Assembly: GCF_943169845.1 (NCBI RefSeq)
Contig: NZ_CALPBW010000003.1
Coordinates: 1-64,000, forward strand
Direction of reading: 5' to 3'
DNA: 64,000 bases
Source of the DNA: Peptoniphilus rachelemmaiella
Lineage (GTDB): Bacteria > Bacillota > Clostridia > Tissierellales > Peptoniphilaceae
Shown here: positions 1-8,339 of the stretch, piece after piece
How positions within the stretch are numbered: the first letter of the stretch is position 1
Layout of the letters: every line of letters begins with the position of its first letter
Made by a program: the position numbers and the translations under genes
Notes under the pieces: generated by a model
The model's input: only the letters and a program-made list of their open reading frames with translations
Databases searched by the model: none
Told to the model about the DNA's origin: nothing

Positions 1-83
1 GCAAAACTTTCATCATTTTCGAACCAAATTACTCTTTGTTTGTTCAAAAGATCGGTGATGGATGGCTTTTAGGAAAACAAAAA

Positions 84-107
84 GGAGCCTAGTTTTCACT
101 AGACTCC
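84..107 (-). terminator. Rho-independent terminator, distal of a tandem pair
   Basis: A 9-bp stem with one mismatch (84-92 with 99-107) and a 6-nt loop is followed on the minus strand by a T-rich run (the A-rich stretch at 73-83). It lies beyond the stronger hairpin at 163-201 and would catch readthrough from the lipoprotein gene. Nothing recognisable was found in bases 1-83. Confidence 0.5.
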
Positions 108-162
108 CCAATGGTTGACATAGAACCGAAAAAAACTCGTGATGACATCATCAATGCAAAAG

Positions 163-201
163 AAAGGCTCTTTCCCATCGAAAGGATGAGAAAGAGCCTT
201 T
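163..201. terminator. Strong bidirectional terminator
   Basis: A perfect 12-bp stem (163-174 with 190-201), extended by an inner CATC/GATG pairing, has T-rich tracts on both sides. It ends transcription of the minus-strand lipoprotein gene, whose stop is 30 bp away. Confidence 0.85.
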
Positions 202-230
202 TTTCTGTGTTCTCTTTTAAAGGGCCGATG

Positions 231-1412
231 CTACTCCGCCACCCTTCCCCAATACAAATAGTTCTTGTCTCCTTCTTCTTCCACGAAAGACAAGATGCCG
301 TCGTTACTGAAAAAGACAGAGCGCAGATTTTCTTGTCTTGTAGAAATTTTCTTTGCCCTCATTTCGGAAAGATCCACGAAGTCGAGGCTGACGTCCCCGT
401 GAATAAAGAGGCGGCCGTCATCTAAAATTCTCGATTCTCGAATAAAATTCGAATAGTCGTAGCCCGGCAGGATATAGGGCCTGTACCCGTCGCCCTCTTT
501 TTTGTAGAGAGTGCAGCGATCTTCTTCCGGCTCTCCTTTGAGATTCGGCGCGTTCAAATTGACGATGAGATCGGCATCCCCCGCCAAATAAGTGGAAAGT
601 TTGGTAATAAAGGGGATCTCGTAGAGGGTGTTTTTCTCCCTGTCCAACAAATAGGAGCCCTTGGCTTCAGTGACATTTTCCGAATAATCGTCCAGTTCCT
701 GAAATCCCACGGTATTTCCCATGCCGTAGAAATTCGTAAACAGATGCCCTTCTTTCACTTTTTCGTCTTTTCCCAAAGTAAAGGCTTCATTTACAATTTC
801 ATCTGCCTTCTCTGCGCCGTATTTCATAAAATACATGGCGTTTTCCAATTTATTTTCGCCGAGCACTTTTTCCAAGCTGACATAAAATCCCTCTTTTTCG
901 GCAAAGGCGGCGATTCGGTTGAAATCCGAAAGAGCCACCTGCTTCACTTCTCCGTCGGGACGGATCTCGACGGAATCCACGGCCCCCTCCGTATTGGAGC
1001 CGACAAAATAAAACGTCCCGTCCACGACCTTGGTGGCATCGATAAACTTGTAAGGCTGCTTTAATTCCACATCTTTCCTCTCGCCGGTCTTGAGATCGGT
1101 GATTCGGATGCTTTTAAAAACTTCCTTCGTGGGATCGCTTATGTCTTGATATAAAATTTCCTCTTTCGGATCGAATCCGAAAACCGAGTCCTTCGAGATT
1201 TCTTTTTTCGAAAAATTGCCTTTGATCTCGTCCACGGATAGAGCGGTAAACTCCATCGTCTCCGGCTCTTTTAAATTGTCGGAAAGCACTTTCGTCTCCC
1301 GAGCCGAATTTTCCAATCCTTTGTTTGCTCCCGAGTTTTCTTGAGGCAAGGCCTCTTGTCTCCCGCAGGCAAGCAGGCAAAGCAAGATGCACACAATGGC
1401 AAATTTTTTCAT
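231..1412 (-). CDS. Lipoprotein of unknown function, possible beta-propeller
   Basis: 393-residue secreted lipoprotein. The start used is the ATG at 1412, which gives MKKFAIVC, a hydrophobic stretch and the lipobox LLAC; an AAAGGG site lies 9 nt upstream. A longer frame from a GTG at 1448 would put 12 unlikely residues before the signal peptide. After lipidation of Cys the chain is acidic and Ser/Glu-rich. It then has repeated short strand-like blocks (for example near GTFYFVGSN and GRLFIHGDV) that suggest a WD40/beta-propeller-like fold; this is inference only. It has its own promoter (1466-1494) and tandem terminators. Specific function not recognised. Confidence 0.8.
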   Translation of the reverse strand: MKKFAIVCILLCLLACGRQEALPQENSGANKGLENSARETKVLSDNLKEPETMEFTALSVDEIKGNFSKKEISKDSVFGFDPKEEILYQDISDPTKEVFKSIRITDLKTGERKDVELKQPYKFIDATKVVDGTFYFVGSNTEGAVDSVEIRPDGEVKQVALSDFNRIAAFAEKEGFYVSLEKVLGENKLENAMYFMKYGAEKADEIVNEAFTLGKDEKVKEGHLFTNFYGMGNTVGFQELDDYSENVTEAKGSYLLDREKNTLYEIPFITKLSTYLAGDADLIVNLNAPNLKGEPEEDRCTLYKKEGDGYRPYILPGYDYSNFIRESRILDDGRLFIHGDVSLDFVDLSEMRAKKISTRQENLRSVFFSNDGILSFVEEEGDKNYLYWGRVAE

Positions 1413-1465
1413 GCTACCATACCCTTTCTCAAGTCGAAATAAAATCACAGGTCTCTTTCATATTC

Positions 1466-1494
1466 AATATATCTTTTTTCTCCCTTCATTGCAA
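1466..1494 (-). promoter_or_regulatory. Sigma-A type promoter of the lipoprotein gene
   Basis: -35 TTGCAA (1489-1494) and -10 TATATT (1466-1471) are separated by 17 bp. Predicted start of transcription is near 1459, about 47 nt before the ATG at 1412. Confidence 0.6.
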
Positions 1495-1671
1495 TTCCCA
1501 TTCAAAGGGGGTTATTGTTATGCCTTTTATATGAGCGCCGAATATGTTTTTTATCGGCGGTCGTAAAGCTGATAGTAGGAACTCCTGTATTGATGGCAAC
1601 CGCTTCTAAAGACACCCTTTATACAATTTGACGCCGCTTGGTGTGGAATCACGCACACTTATAAAGAAAAG
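1495..1671. other. Intergenic stretch, no confident gene
   Basis: Between the lipoprotein promoter and the next terminator I see no recognisable gene or RNA. On the minus strand a 37-codon open frame (stop near 1503, basic C-terminus) begins with GTG without a convincing ribosome site. It could be a gene remnant but is not called. Confidence 0.3.
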
Positions 1672-1695
1672 GGACGCAGCGAAAAGACTGCGTCC
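1672..1695. terminator. Terminator downstream of the YSIRK/SLH gene
   Basis: Perfect 8-bp GC-rich stem GGACGCAG/CTGCGTCC (1672-1679 with 1688-1695), with T-rich flanks on both strands. It sits 31 bp beyond the stop of the minus-strand SLH gene. Confidence 0.85.
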
Positions 1696-1726
1696 TTTTT
1701 CAAAAGACAAGATTATGTGGGATTTT

Positions 1727-3307
1727 TTACTTGTGCGCGGCCAGTGCATCAAGCATGGCTTGATAATTGTTTGCCGCCATGAGAATTTGTTCATAAGCCC
1801 AGTGCTTTTCACTGACGTCCTTAAAGGAATTGAATTTCGCTCTAATCTTCATCAGATCTTGCTTGCTCATATTCCTGCCATCGTAACGATTCAGTATCGT
1901 CACGGCTTCAGCTCTCGTAATGGCGCCGTCGGGTTTAAAGGTGCCGTCGGGGTAGCCGATAATTCGGCCGTTGCCGAAGGCTTGATTAATGGCCGCTTCA
2001 AAGGGATGACCCTTTACATCGGCGAAAGGCGCGATGCGATCCGTCTTTTTGTCGATGCCGGCCAATGCCCGAGCAAATTCAGCCCTGGTAATGGGTTCGT
2101 TGGGACGGAAGTTTCCGTTTTTATCCGCCAACATCAAATCATTTTTCACCATGGCGTTGATGACTTCGTTGTACCAACTGCTGTCCGTGTCCTTGAAACC
2201 GGGTTTGGCCTTGTTGCTCGTATCCAAACCGGCCAGAGAGGCGATCATGGACGCCGCCTCGGCGCGACTGATCTTACCTTCGGAGCGGAAGCTGTTATCG
2301 CCGTAGCCGAAAATAAATGCCTGATGCTTTACTTTCGGCTCCACAGGCGTACTCGGCGTTCCCGGATTTTCCGCAGCCGTCACTGCAACCATATCTCCGT
2401 TTTCAAAATACGTGTCATTTGCAAATTTTACATAGACGATAGGTTTAATATATTTGGTATTTTCGGGTAGCTTCGTGATTTCGATTTCATAGCCGCCGGC
2501 TACTTGTTTTACCGTGTAATCATCCCGAGGCACTTCCTGCTTCTTATATTTCGGCGTCGCCGACGTGCTTGTATCCACCCTCGTCGAGGGACTGCTTACT
2601 GCCTTGGGTTTCCCTTCTTCAAAATCCTTCTGTGTCACATAATTCAGCTTAAAGAAAGCTTCTTCATTCTCGCCGATCTTTCCGGCCCCTGCAAGATTCG
2701 ACTGAATTTCAATCTTATTGTCCTTTAATGCCACATACTTTTTATTATTGTGGGGGTTGAGCTGATCTCGCTTCCCCAGTACCTTATAATTGACGAGAGC
2801 TTTTTTCGTATAATCCCTGAAGAGGCCGGATTTCTTTCCATTAACCTTTTTATAAGGGACACTTTCAATAAAATTCAATTCCTCTTCCGTAATTTTTTCT
2901 TTGCCTAATAAAGTCTTCGCTTTTTCAACGGCGCCCTTGACTTCATCTTTCACGCCCGGCTGAAATTCAATGGAATCGCTGTCAAGAACCTTCTCTTCCA
3001 CTGTTTTCATGTACTTTTGAAGTTCGGCCTTGGCCTGTCTAACCCTTTCGGCAAATTCCACATTGGTCTTGTCCGCTTTGGAATTTTTCTCTTTCGCTTG
3101 CTCGCGTTCAAGGCGACTTATACTTTGGTTCCCGGCAAGCGCCGGATTTTGATTCGCATCCATTGCCCTATTCGTTCCGGAGCCGGAGGCGGCATAGGAG
3201 GATCCCGGTAAAAATCCTGCAATTAAGGTAAAGCCTAAAAGGCATGAGACGAAACCGACAGACAATTTTCGCATTCCGTAACGAGGTCGTTGCTCTTTTT
3301 GTTTCAT
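1727..3307 (-). CDS. YSIRK-signal surface protein with SLH domains
   Basis: 526 residues. The N-terminus carries YGMRKLSVGFVSCLLG, a good match to the YSIRK-G/S secretion signal, then a hydrophobic core and an AYAAS-like cleavage site near residue 40. Next come a charged, probably helical region (about 60-190) and a beta-rich middle with a Thr/Ser linker near 240-255. From about residue 330 there are three S-layer homology repeats (typical ITRAEFARAL and YPDGTFKPDGAITRAEA motifs) that bind secondary cell-wall polymer. No LPXTG anchor is visible, so attachment should be by SLH. The start has AAGGAG 5 nt upstream and a strong promoter (3423-3450). Ligand or partner unknown. Confidence 0.85.
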   Translation of the reverse strand: MKQKEQRPRYGMRKLSVGFVSCLLGFTLIAGFLPGSSYAASGSGTNRAMDANQNPALAGNQSISRLEREQAKEKNSKADKTNVEFAERVRQAKAELQKYMKTVEEKVLDSDSIEFQPGVKDEVKGAVEKAKTLLGKEKITEEELNFIESVPYKKVNGKKSGLFRDYTKKALVNYKVLGKRDQLNPHNNKKYVALKDNKIEIQSNLAGAGKIGENEEAFFKLNYVTQKDFEEGKPKAVSSPSTRVDTSTSATPKYKKQEVPRDDYTVKQVAGGYEIEITKLPENTKYIKPIVYVKFANDTYFENGDMVAVTAAENPGTPSTPVEPKVKHQAFIFGYGDNSFRSEGKISRAEAASMIASLAGLDTSNKAKPGFKDTDSSWYNEVINAMVKNDLMLADKNGNFRPNEPITRAEFARALAGIDKKTDRIAPFADVKGHPFEAAINQAFGNGRIIGYPDGTFKPDGAITRAEAVTILNRYDGRNMSKQDLMKIRAKFNSFKDVSEKHWAYEQILMAANNYQAMLDALAAHK

Positions 3308-3422
3308 ATTTTCTCCTTCATTATAAATTCCATGGCCCCTTTGTCCGCATCAAATCTATGTATTTTTCCATAGCAGACCTAATCCAAAGTTGTCATGAGC
3401 TAAAGTGATCTTCTAATTCGAA

Positions 3423-3450
3423 ATTATATCACGCTGATATTAATTATCAA
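3423..3450 (-). promoter_or_regulatory. Promoter of the YSIRK/SLH gene
   Basis: -35 TTGATA (3445-3450), 16-bp spacer, perfect -10 TATAAT (3423-3428). It gives an untranslated leader of about 110 nt before the ATG at 3307. The rest of 3308-3642 holds only the dacA-side terminator. Confidence 0.7.
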
Positions 3451-3580
3451 CTGTTGTTTTTATATTTCTTCTCTTTTCCTTTATTTTTGCTTTCTGCTGC
3501 CTTTTTATTCTTATGTTCTAGCTCATTTAAATTATTTCTTCCGCGCGGCTTTTTGATGACTCTGTTGAAAAAAGAAAAAA

Positions 3581-3611
3581 CCTCTGCAGTTGTTTTTCAC
3601 GCCTGCAGAGG
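3581..3611 (-). terminator. Terminator of the SLH carboxypeptidase gene
   Basis: Perfect 9-bp stem CCTCTGCAG/CTGCAGAGG (3581-3589 with 3603-3611). It is followed on the minus strand by a long T tract (complement of 3568-3580). Confidence 0.85.
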
Positions 3612-3642
3612 CTTTTCTCATTTCTTTTTTCTGATTGTCCGT

Positions 3643-4980
3643 TTAATTTAATTGATTTTTTAAATTCAGCATCATTTGGGTGGCTTCTTCTCTGCTCGCC
3701 GTGCCTTTTGGATCGAAGAGATTGTCGCCCTTGCCGTGCAGAATCCCTCGCGCCGTCAAGCTCGCCACCGCCGGTCGGAAGACGGGGCCGATGGCATTGG
3801 CATCTTTAAAGGGCAGGTTATGCGATGCATCGTCGTATTTCATGGCGACGAAAAGAATTTTCGCCATTTCTTCCCGACTGATTAAGCGTTCGGGGCGGAA
3901 ATTTCCGTCTTCGTAGCCGTCGATGAGCCCGGCACGTCTCGCCGCCGCCACGGCTTTGGCGTAGTAGGCATCGGCAGGCACGTCGCTAAAACCTCCGTCC
4001 GCTTCCGTCATGGGCAGGCGTAGGGCGAGGCCCATTAAGAGGGTAAACTCGCCGCGGTTCATGGCCTCGCGCCCTTGAAAGCTCTTCAGGCCGCGGAAGG
4101 CGGCGGTGTTGATGCCCTCGTGGTTTGCCCGGCTCGGCACGTCTTTCGCCCAAGGTGAGGTAGCGTAGCAGCTCATGGCGTAGTTTAAGAGGGCCATGGT
4201 GTCGTGGTAGCGTTGATCCTGTCCCCGAGATCCCATGACCACGGAAATTAGGTGGCGGCCTTTGTTCGTGTAAGTCACCGAAAGGCATTGGCCGGAATAG
4301 GAGGCCGTGCCTGTTTTAAAGCCGTTGATTCCCTTAAAGTGGCGAAATTTTCGATAAAATTGATTGGTGGATCGATAGATTTCGTTTTTGTACTTGGTCT
4401 GATGTTTCGAGGTGGTGTTTAGAATTTCCGGGTAGTCGCTGATGATGGCGCGGGTCAAAAGGGCTTGTGCCCTTGGTGTGACGCGGTTGGGCTTCAGGCC
4501 GTTGGCCTCGGTGTAGTAGGCGTCGATGCCCAGTAGCCTCGCCTTTTCGTTCATCCGCTCGGCGAATTGGGCTTCGCTTCCGCCGCCGAAGTATTCCGCT
4601 ATGGCGATGCCCATTTGATTGTTGCTGCGAACCAGAAAGGGCTCAAAGAGATCGCCGAGCCGCTCTGTTTCGGCGAAGTCGGTCTTGTCCCAGGGAGACT
4701 GGGTGCGGGCATTGACGGATATGGGGATCACCGTATCCCAAGTGGCTTCGCCTGTGCGCAGGGCATCGAGAATGATGTAGGCTGTCATGATTTTAGTCAT
4801 GGAGGCGGCGGAGCGGGGCGTGTCCGCATTTTTTTCGTAGAGCACCTGCCCCGTGTCGTAGTCCATGACGATGGCCCCGGGGGCGTTGATGGCCGGCGCA
4901 TTGGCAGCAAAGGCCGCCCCGGGAATTAATAGAATGGCGACGATGAGTAAAAATGCCGCCACAGAGTTAAATCGTTTCAT
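3643..4980 (-). CDS. D-alanyl-D-alanine carboxypeptidase with SLH repeats
   Basis: 445 residues from the ATG at 4980, chosen because AAAGGA lies 5 nt upstream and a signal peptide follows directly. The peptidase S11 (penicillin-binding protein 5-like) domain shows all three active-site motifs: SMTK (Ser nucleophile and Lys), SNN (in RSNNQMG) and KTG (in GFKTGTASYSG). It should trim the terminal D-Ala of peptidoglycan stem peptides outside the membrane. After about residue 315 come roughly three SLH repeats (GYEDGNFRPERLISREEMAKI is the clearest) instead of the usual C-terminal amphipathic membrane anchor, so the enzyme is probably held on the wall. It is the last gene of the capA / SLH-glutaredoxin / dacA run, 75 bp after its neighbour. 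Confidence 0.9.
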   Translation of the reverse strand: MKRFNSVAAFLLIVAILLIPGAAFAANAPAINAPGAIVMDYDTGQVLYEKNADTPRSAASMTKIMTAYIILDALRTGEATWDTVIPISVNARTQSPWDKTDFAETERLGDLFEPFLVRSNNQMGIAIAEYFGGGSEAQFAERMNEKARLLGIDAYYTEANGLKPNRVTPRAQALLTRAIISDYPEILNTTSKHQTKYKNEIYRSTNQFYRKFRHFKGINGFKTGTASYSGQCLSVTYTNKGRHLISVVMGSRGQDQRYHDTMALLNYAMSCYATSPWAKDVPSRANHEGINTAAFRGLKSFQGREAMNRGEFTLLMGLALRLPMTEADGGFSDVPADAYYAKAVAAARRAGLIDGYEDGNFRPERLISREEMAKILFVAMKYDDASHNLPFKDANAIGPVFRPAVASLTARGILHGKGDNLFDPKGTASREEATQMMLNLKNQLN

Positions 4981-5055
4981 TGTCGTCCTTTCAACTTTAT
5001 CGAACAATTATCAACTTACCGTAAAATGCCCTGCAGATTTTTCGAGGGCTCTTTG

Positions 5056-6000
5056 TTATTTCTTGTCTGTGTCGAAAAGCGCCGTAATTTCATCGGGTTT
5101 GTAGCCCACGACGACCTTTCCGTCTGTAATAATCACCGGCACATATTTGTAGCCTTTTGCCTTAAATTCGCGAAGGGCGATTTGATCTTTCGAAATGTCT
5201 TTCTCTACAAAGGGCCGGTGGAGTTGATCCCTAAACATGGCTTTCGCCATAACGCAGTATTTGCAGCCTTCTTTCGTATATATGACCACGTCTTCCGTCT
5301 TTTGTGCAGGCGCCGCGTACGCTCCGGCTTTTTTGGAAATTTTCGCCATTTCCGAGCGGCGAATGGGGCGATCGCCTTGGAAGAGGCCGTCGCTGCCTTC
5401 GGCGGAGAAAATGTCTTCTTTTACCAACGCGGCCACATAGTCCGCCACGAGAATTTCCACGTCCTTCTCGTCGAAGACGGTGCCCATTTTATCCAGGTCC
5501 TTCATTTTGAGGTTGCTGTGATCTTTCGTTGCGGAAAGATTCAGGGCTCTGGCGTAGTAGGCGGCCACTTCTTTTCTCGACGGAAAGGCCATGTCTTTTG
5601 CCTTGAGCTTGCCGCAGGCCTTGGCCTCTTCCAACTGCTTTTGGGTTATAATGCCTCGATCCAAGGCGTAGGCGATGCTGTCTGTGGCCCATTCTCCTGC
5701 GCCGCTTGCCCGCGCCATGTCGCCATAATTTGCCTCGGCCTGTTTCATGGCGTCCTCTGTCGGCGCTTTGATTCTCTTGATAAGAACAAGGACCTCAGGC
5801 AGACTGACGGGTCGATTCGGCTTAAATGTGCCGTCGGGGTAGCCGGAGATGAGGTGCTTCTCTGATAGCTCAGCAATGGCATCATAGGCCCAGTGGCTTT
5901 CTTTGACATCTGTGAAGCGGGCGGCATAGGCACCGGAGGCCGGCGTGGCGATGGTCAGTGCGGCCAAAAGAAGGGCCCACGTTGTGATTTTCTTTTTCAT
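5056..6000 (-). CDS. SLH domain-glutaredoxin fusion, secreted
   Basis: 314 residues. A signal peptide (about 1-26, ending SGAYAA) is followed by SLH-type repeats. The first is clear (FTDVKESHWAYDAIAEL, then GYPDGTFKPNRPVSL); later ones near 100-150 and 175-225 are weaker. The C-terminal 80 residues (about 236-314) are a glutaredoxin-like domain: a VVIYTKEGCKYC strand and active site with the redox pair Cys246-Lys-Tyr-Cys249, and a YVPVII cis-proline loop (Pro288). This predicts a wall-attached thiol-disulfide enzyme outside the membrane, which is unusual because glutaredoxins normally act in the cytoplasm. It shares a 4-bp ATGA overlap with capA upstream. Partner reductant unknown. Confidence 0.85.
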   Translation of the reverse strand: MKKKITTWALLLAALTIATPASGAYAARFTDVKESHWAYDAIAELSEKHLISGYPDGTFKPNRPVSLPEVLVLIKRIKAPTEDAMKQAEANYGDMARASGAGEWATDSIAYALDRGIITQKQLEEAKACGKLKAKDMAFPSRKEVAAYYARALNLSATKDHSNLKMKDLDKMGTVFDEKDVEILVADYVAALVKEDIFSAEGSDGLFQGDRPIRRSEMAKISKKAGAYAAPAQKTEDVVIYTKEGCKYCVMAKAMFRDQLHRPFVEKDISKDQIALREFKAKGYKYVPVIITDGKVVVGYKPDEITALFDTDKK

Positions 6001-7139
6001 TGTTTTTCTCCCTTGGATATGGATACGATGAAATCCGGATTGATGCGTTCTCTGTGTGCATGAAGCGTCTCTTCCAATCGGCCTTTCACTTGGTCGATTC
6101 TCGGACAGGGAATTTCGCCGCTTAGTACGGCCTCTGCAGGTAAGACGTCGAAATGGAGCCCATCGCCCCAGTGTTTGTCCACGTAAAGGGCGTCGGGCTG
6201 AAAAGCCACCACGTGCGTGCCCTTCTCGTCTTTTTTAAGGCGCGCCCGCACCATTTGCCCCGTCTCCACCCGGCTCGTGTTCATGTACTCACGTCGCTGA
6301 TTGGAGACGAAGTTCCCCATGGAGTAGGCCACGAAACAGGCGCCATCCTTCGTGGCGATGTTGTCGACGGCGAGGGGCACGTGGGGATGGCTTCCGAAAA
6401 TAATGTCCACGCCTTTTTCCGCCAAATAGTCGGCCTGCTTTTTCTGCGTCGCCGTGGGCTCCTTAATGTACTCTTCGCCCCAGTGCATAAAGCAGACCAC
6501 GGCATCGACGCCTTGCGCCTTTAATGCGGCCATGTCTTCGTTTACCTTTGCTTCGGAATAAATGGCCACGGCATTGGGCCTGTCGCTGTTTTGCAGGGCA
6601 CCGTCGTTGCCGTTAAGGCCGTAGGTGTAGGCGAGAAAACCGATTTTAATGTTGTTTACCGTTTTTATGAGAGGCTTCGCTTCCACTTCGCCGGTGCCCA
6701 CCACATCCATACCCGCCTCGGTAAGGGCGCGGTAAGTGGTCTCCACGCCGGGTGCAAAGGTGTCGTAGGCGTGATTGTTGGCCGTGGTGATCACATCGAA
6801 GCCCACGGTTTTTAAATCCCGAGCGATTTCTATAGGCGATGCAAACATGGGAAAGGTGGTGTAGCCCTTCTTCCCGTCGGTTAAGGTGGTCTCAAGATTA
6901 ATCACGGCCACGTCGGCATCGTCGATAAAGGGCTTCACGTAGCAAAAATCTTCGGTAAAATCAAAGCCCTCGCCCCGCCGCGCCGCGTTGATCTGAGGCC
7001 GGTGCACCATGTAGTCGCCGAACGCGATAAAGCTTACTTCCGTCGGCGGGATCTTTTTTTCCTGCGGCTTCACCTCAGGGGCCACGCAGCCCGTTAAAGT
7101 GAAAAGGAGCGCCAGCAGAATAAGTCGATATCTTTTCAT
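5997..7139 (-). CDS. CapA-family lipoprotein (metallophosphoesterase-like)
   Basis: 380 residues from the third of three consecutive ATGs (7139). AAAGGA is 6 nt upstream of that codon, and the lipoprotein signal MKRYRLILLALLFTLTGC begins there. The family (CapA/PgsA, PF09587) has a calcineurin-like metallophosphoesterase fold and is linked to poly-gamma-glutamate capsule export. Metal-site motifs are visible: FGDYMVHR, NLETTL, TTANNHAYD and GSHPHVP. No pgsB/pgsC partners are nearby, so a capsule role is not shown and a general cell-envelope esterase role is as likely. A weak promoter with -10 TACAAT lies at 7178-7183. Confidence 0.85.
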   Translation of the reverse strand: MKRYRLILLALLFTLTGCVAPEVKPQEKKIPPTEVSFIAFGDYMVHRPQINAARRGEGFDFTEDFCYVKPFIDDADVAVINLETTLTDGKKGYTTFPMFASPIEIARDLKTVGFDVITTANNHAYDTFAPGVETTYRALTEAGMDVVGTGEVEAKPLIKTVNNIKIGFLAYTYGLNGNDGALQNSDRPNAVAIYSEAKVNEDMAALKAQGVDAVVCFMHWGEEYIKEPTATQKKQADYLAEKGVDIIFGSHPHVPLAVDNIATKDGACFVAYSMGNFVSNQRREYMNTSRVETGQMVRARLKKDEKGTHVVAFQPDALYVDKHWGDGLHFDVLPAEAVLSGEIPCPRIDQVKGRLEETLHAHRERINPDFIVSISKGEKQ

Positions 7140-7212
7140 CATCATTCCTTTTCTTCTGTTCATTCATTAACGTATTTATTGTATCAGTCTTTTCCTATTT
7201 TTTGCACTAAAA

Positions 7213-7232
7213 AAGCGGGGTCTCCCCCGCTT
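7213..7232 (-). terminator. Terminator of rnpB
   Basis: 8-bp stem AAGCGGGG/CCCCGCTT (7213-7220 with 7225-7232) with a 4-nt loop. It is followed on the minus strand by a T run, and starts directly after the closing stem of the RNase P RNA. Confidence 0.9.
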
Positions 7233-7234
7233 TC

Positions 7235-7560
7235 GTCGACTACGTCTATAAGCCGTGTTTTGTATTGGTTAACTATCTGTCTGGTCTTTCCGTCGCCGGA
7301 AAGCTCTAGCGACCTACCTACCGGAGACGACGAGCAGCCGTCTTTTTCCCTCTTTGGTCTTGCTCCGAATGGGGTTTACATAGCCGCACAGTCGCCTGTG
7401 CGCTGGTGAGCTCTTACCTCGCCTTTCCACCCTTACCTTTGCAGGCGGTATCTCTCTGTTGCACTAGCCTTGGGGTCGCCCCCACCGGACGTTATCCGGC
7501 ATTCTCGCTCTGTGGAGCACGGACTTTCCTCGCTACGCGCAGTTAACTGACGTACTCGAC
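7235..7560 (-). ncRNA. rnpB: RNase P RNA, catalytic subunit of the tRNA 5' maturase
   Basis: The minus strand carries the hallmark blocks. The 5' core GAGGAAAGTCCG is near 7525-7536, the central GGTAAGAGCTCACCAG block near 7400-7415, the GGTAGGTCGC block near 7310-7320, and the 3' core CGGCTTATAGA near 7245-7255. The ends pair as P1: complement of 7549-7560 with complement of 7235-7246, 11 of 12 positions. Length is about 326 nt, somewhat short for the family. The block pattern looks like the common type A fold, though secondary structure was not computed. A promoter sits at the right distance upstream and a terminator follows directly. Confidence 0.93.
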
Positions 7561-7565
7561 GAATT

Positions 7566-7594
7566 ATTCTACCATATTCAGTCTTCGATTTCAA
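7566..7594 (-). promoter_or_regulatory. rnpB promoter
   Basis: -35 TTGAAA (7589-7594), 17-bp spacer, -10 TAGAAT (7566-7571). The predicted start at 7559-7560 coincides with the first base of the P1 stem. The -35 region lies inside the 3' end of the upstream nif3 gene. Confidence 0.75.
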
Positions 7595-8339
7595 AGACGA
7601 AGGGCGAATTCATCACCACGTGGGCACGGGCGTCGGAGATTTCTTCCACCCACTCCGCCATGGCCATTAAAATGGCCTTTTCGCTGTGAAAGTGGCCGAT
7701 GTCCAAAACCATGAGGCCGATTTCGTAGGCGTGCTGGCCGTCGTGATGTTTCACATCCCCGGTGATGAGCACATCGGCGCCTTTAAACGCCGCTTCATCG
7801 ATAAAATCTGCGCCGCTTCCGCCGACAAAGGCGATCCTATCCACCCGCTCTTTTTTCTGCCCGTAGCAGCGAATGCCGGTAATGGATTCCCGTTCGAAAA
7901 TTTCCTTTAGATCCCTTAAGCTTAAAGACGACGTGCCGAGAATGCCCAGTTCTTCGTCATCGCTCAGTACGGTTACGTCCTTAAGGCTCAGCTTGTCGAT
8001 CCACTGATCGTTGACGCCGCCTTTGGCCTTGTCCATGGACGTGTGAGAGGAATAGACGGAAATGTTGTGGCGAATGAGATCGCAGACCATTTTTCCTCGA
8101 AGCGTCGAATCCTCCACCATCTCAAGGGGCGAAAAAATAAAGGGATGATGGGTTAGGATGAGCTCCGCCCCCGTTTCAAGGGCCAGATCCACCACATCGC
8201 GGGTCACATCCATGGCCACGACGACATTCTTCACTTCCCGCTCGCCGAGACGCAATTGCCAGCCCGTTTTGTCCCAAGGCTCTTGCAATTCTTCCGGCGC
8301 CCAAGCGCGCAATTTATTGATGATCTCTACACTGTTCAA
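7578..8339 (-). CDS. Nif3-like dinuclear metal centre protein (YqfO type)
   Basis: 253 residues of the NIF3/YbgI family, which forms ring-shaped hexamers with a two-metal site. Conserved features visible are WAPEELQEPWDKTGWQL at the N-terminus, TGAELILTHHPFIF (metal-binding His pair), YSSHTSMDKAKGGVNDQ, and the C-terminal GHFHSEKAI metal motif. It is the short form, without the large central insertion of Bacillus YqfO. The biochemical role remains unsettled; hydrolase or GTP cyclohydrolase-like activity has been suggested for relatives. It overlaps trmK by 26 nt, as in the Bacillus trmK-yqfO pair, and ends the rpoD operon. Confidence 0.88.
   Translation of the reverse strand: MNSVEIINKLRAWAPEELQEPWDKTGWQLRLGEREVKNVVVAMDVTRDVVDLALETGAELILTHHPFIFSPLEMVEDSTLRGKMVCDLIRHNISVYSSHTSMDKAKGGVNDQWIDKLSLKDVTVLSDDEELGILGTSSLSLRDLKEIFERESITGIRCYGQKKERVDRIAFVGGSGADFIDEAAFKGADVLITGDVKHHDGQHAYEIGLMVLDIGHFHSEKAILMAMAEWVEEISDARAHVVMNSPFVFEIED

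Noticed and set aside
141-153. Small palindrome GATGACATCATC region
   Set aside because: Too short and without promoter context; it lies beside two terminators and has no sign of being an operator.
1628-2470. 280-codon open frame on the plus strand
   Set aside because: It lies fully antisense to the SLH gene, whose motifs are clear; its translation shows no family features and it has no ribosome site.
5026-5865. 279-codon open frame on the plus strand
   Set aside because: Antisense shadow of the SLH-glutaredoxin gene; a by-product of high-GC third positions.
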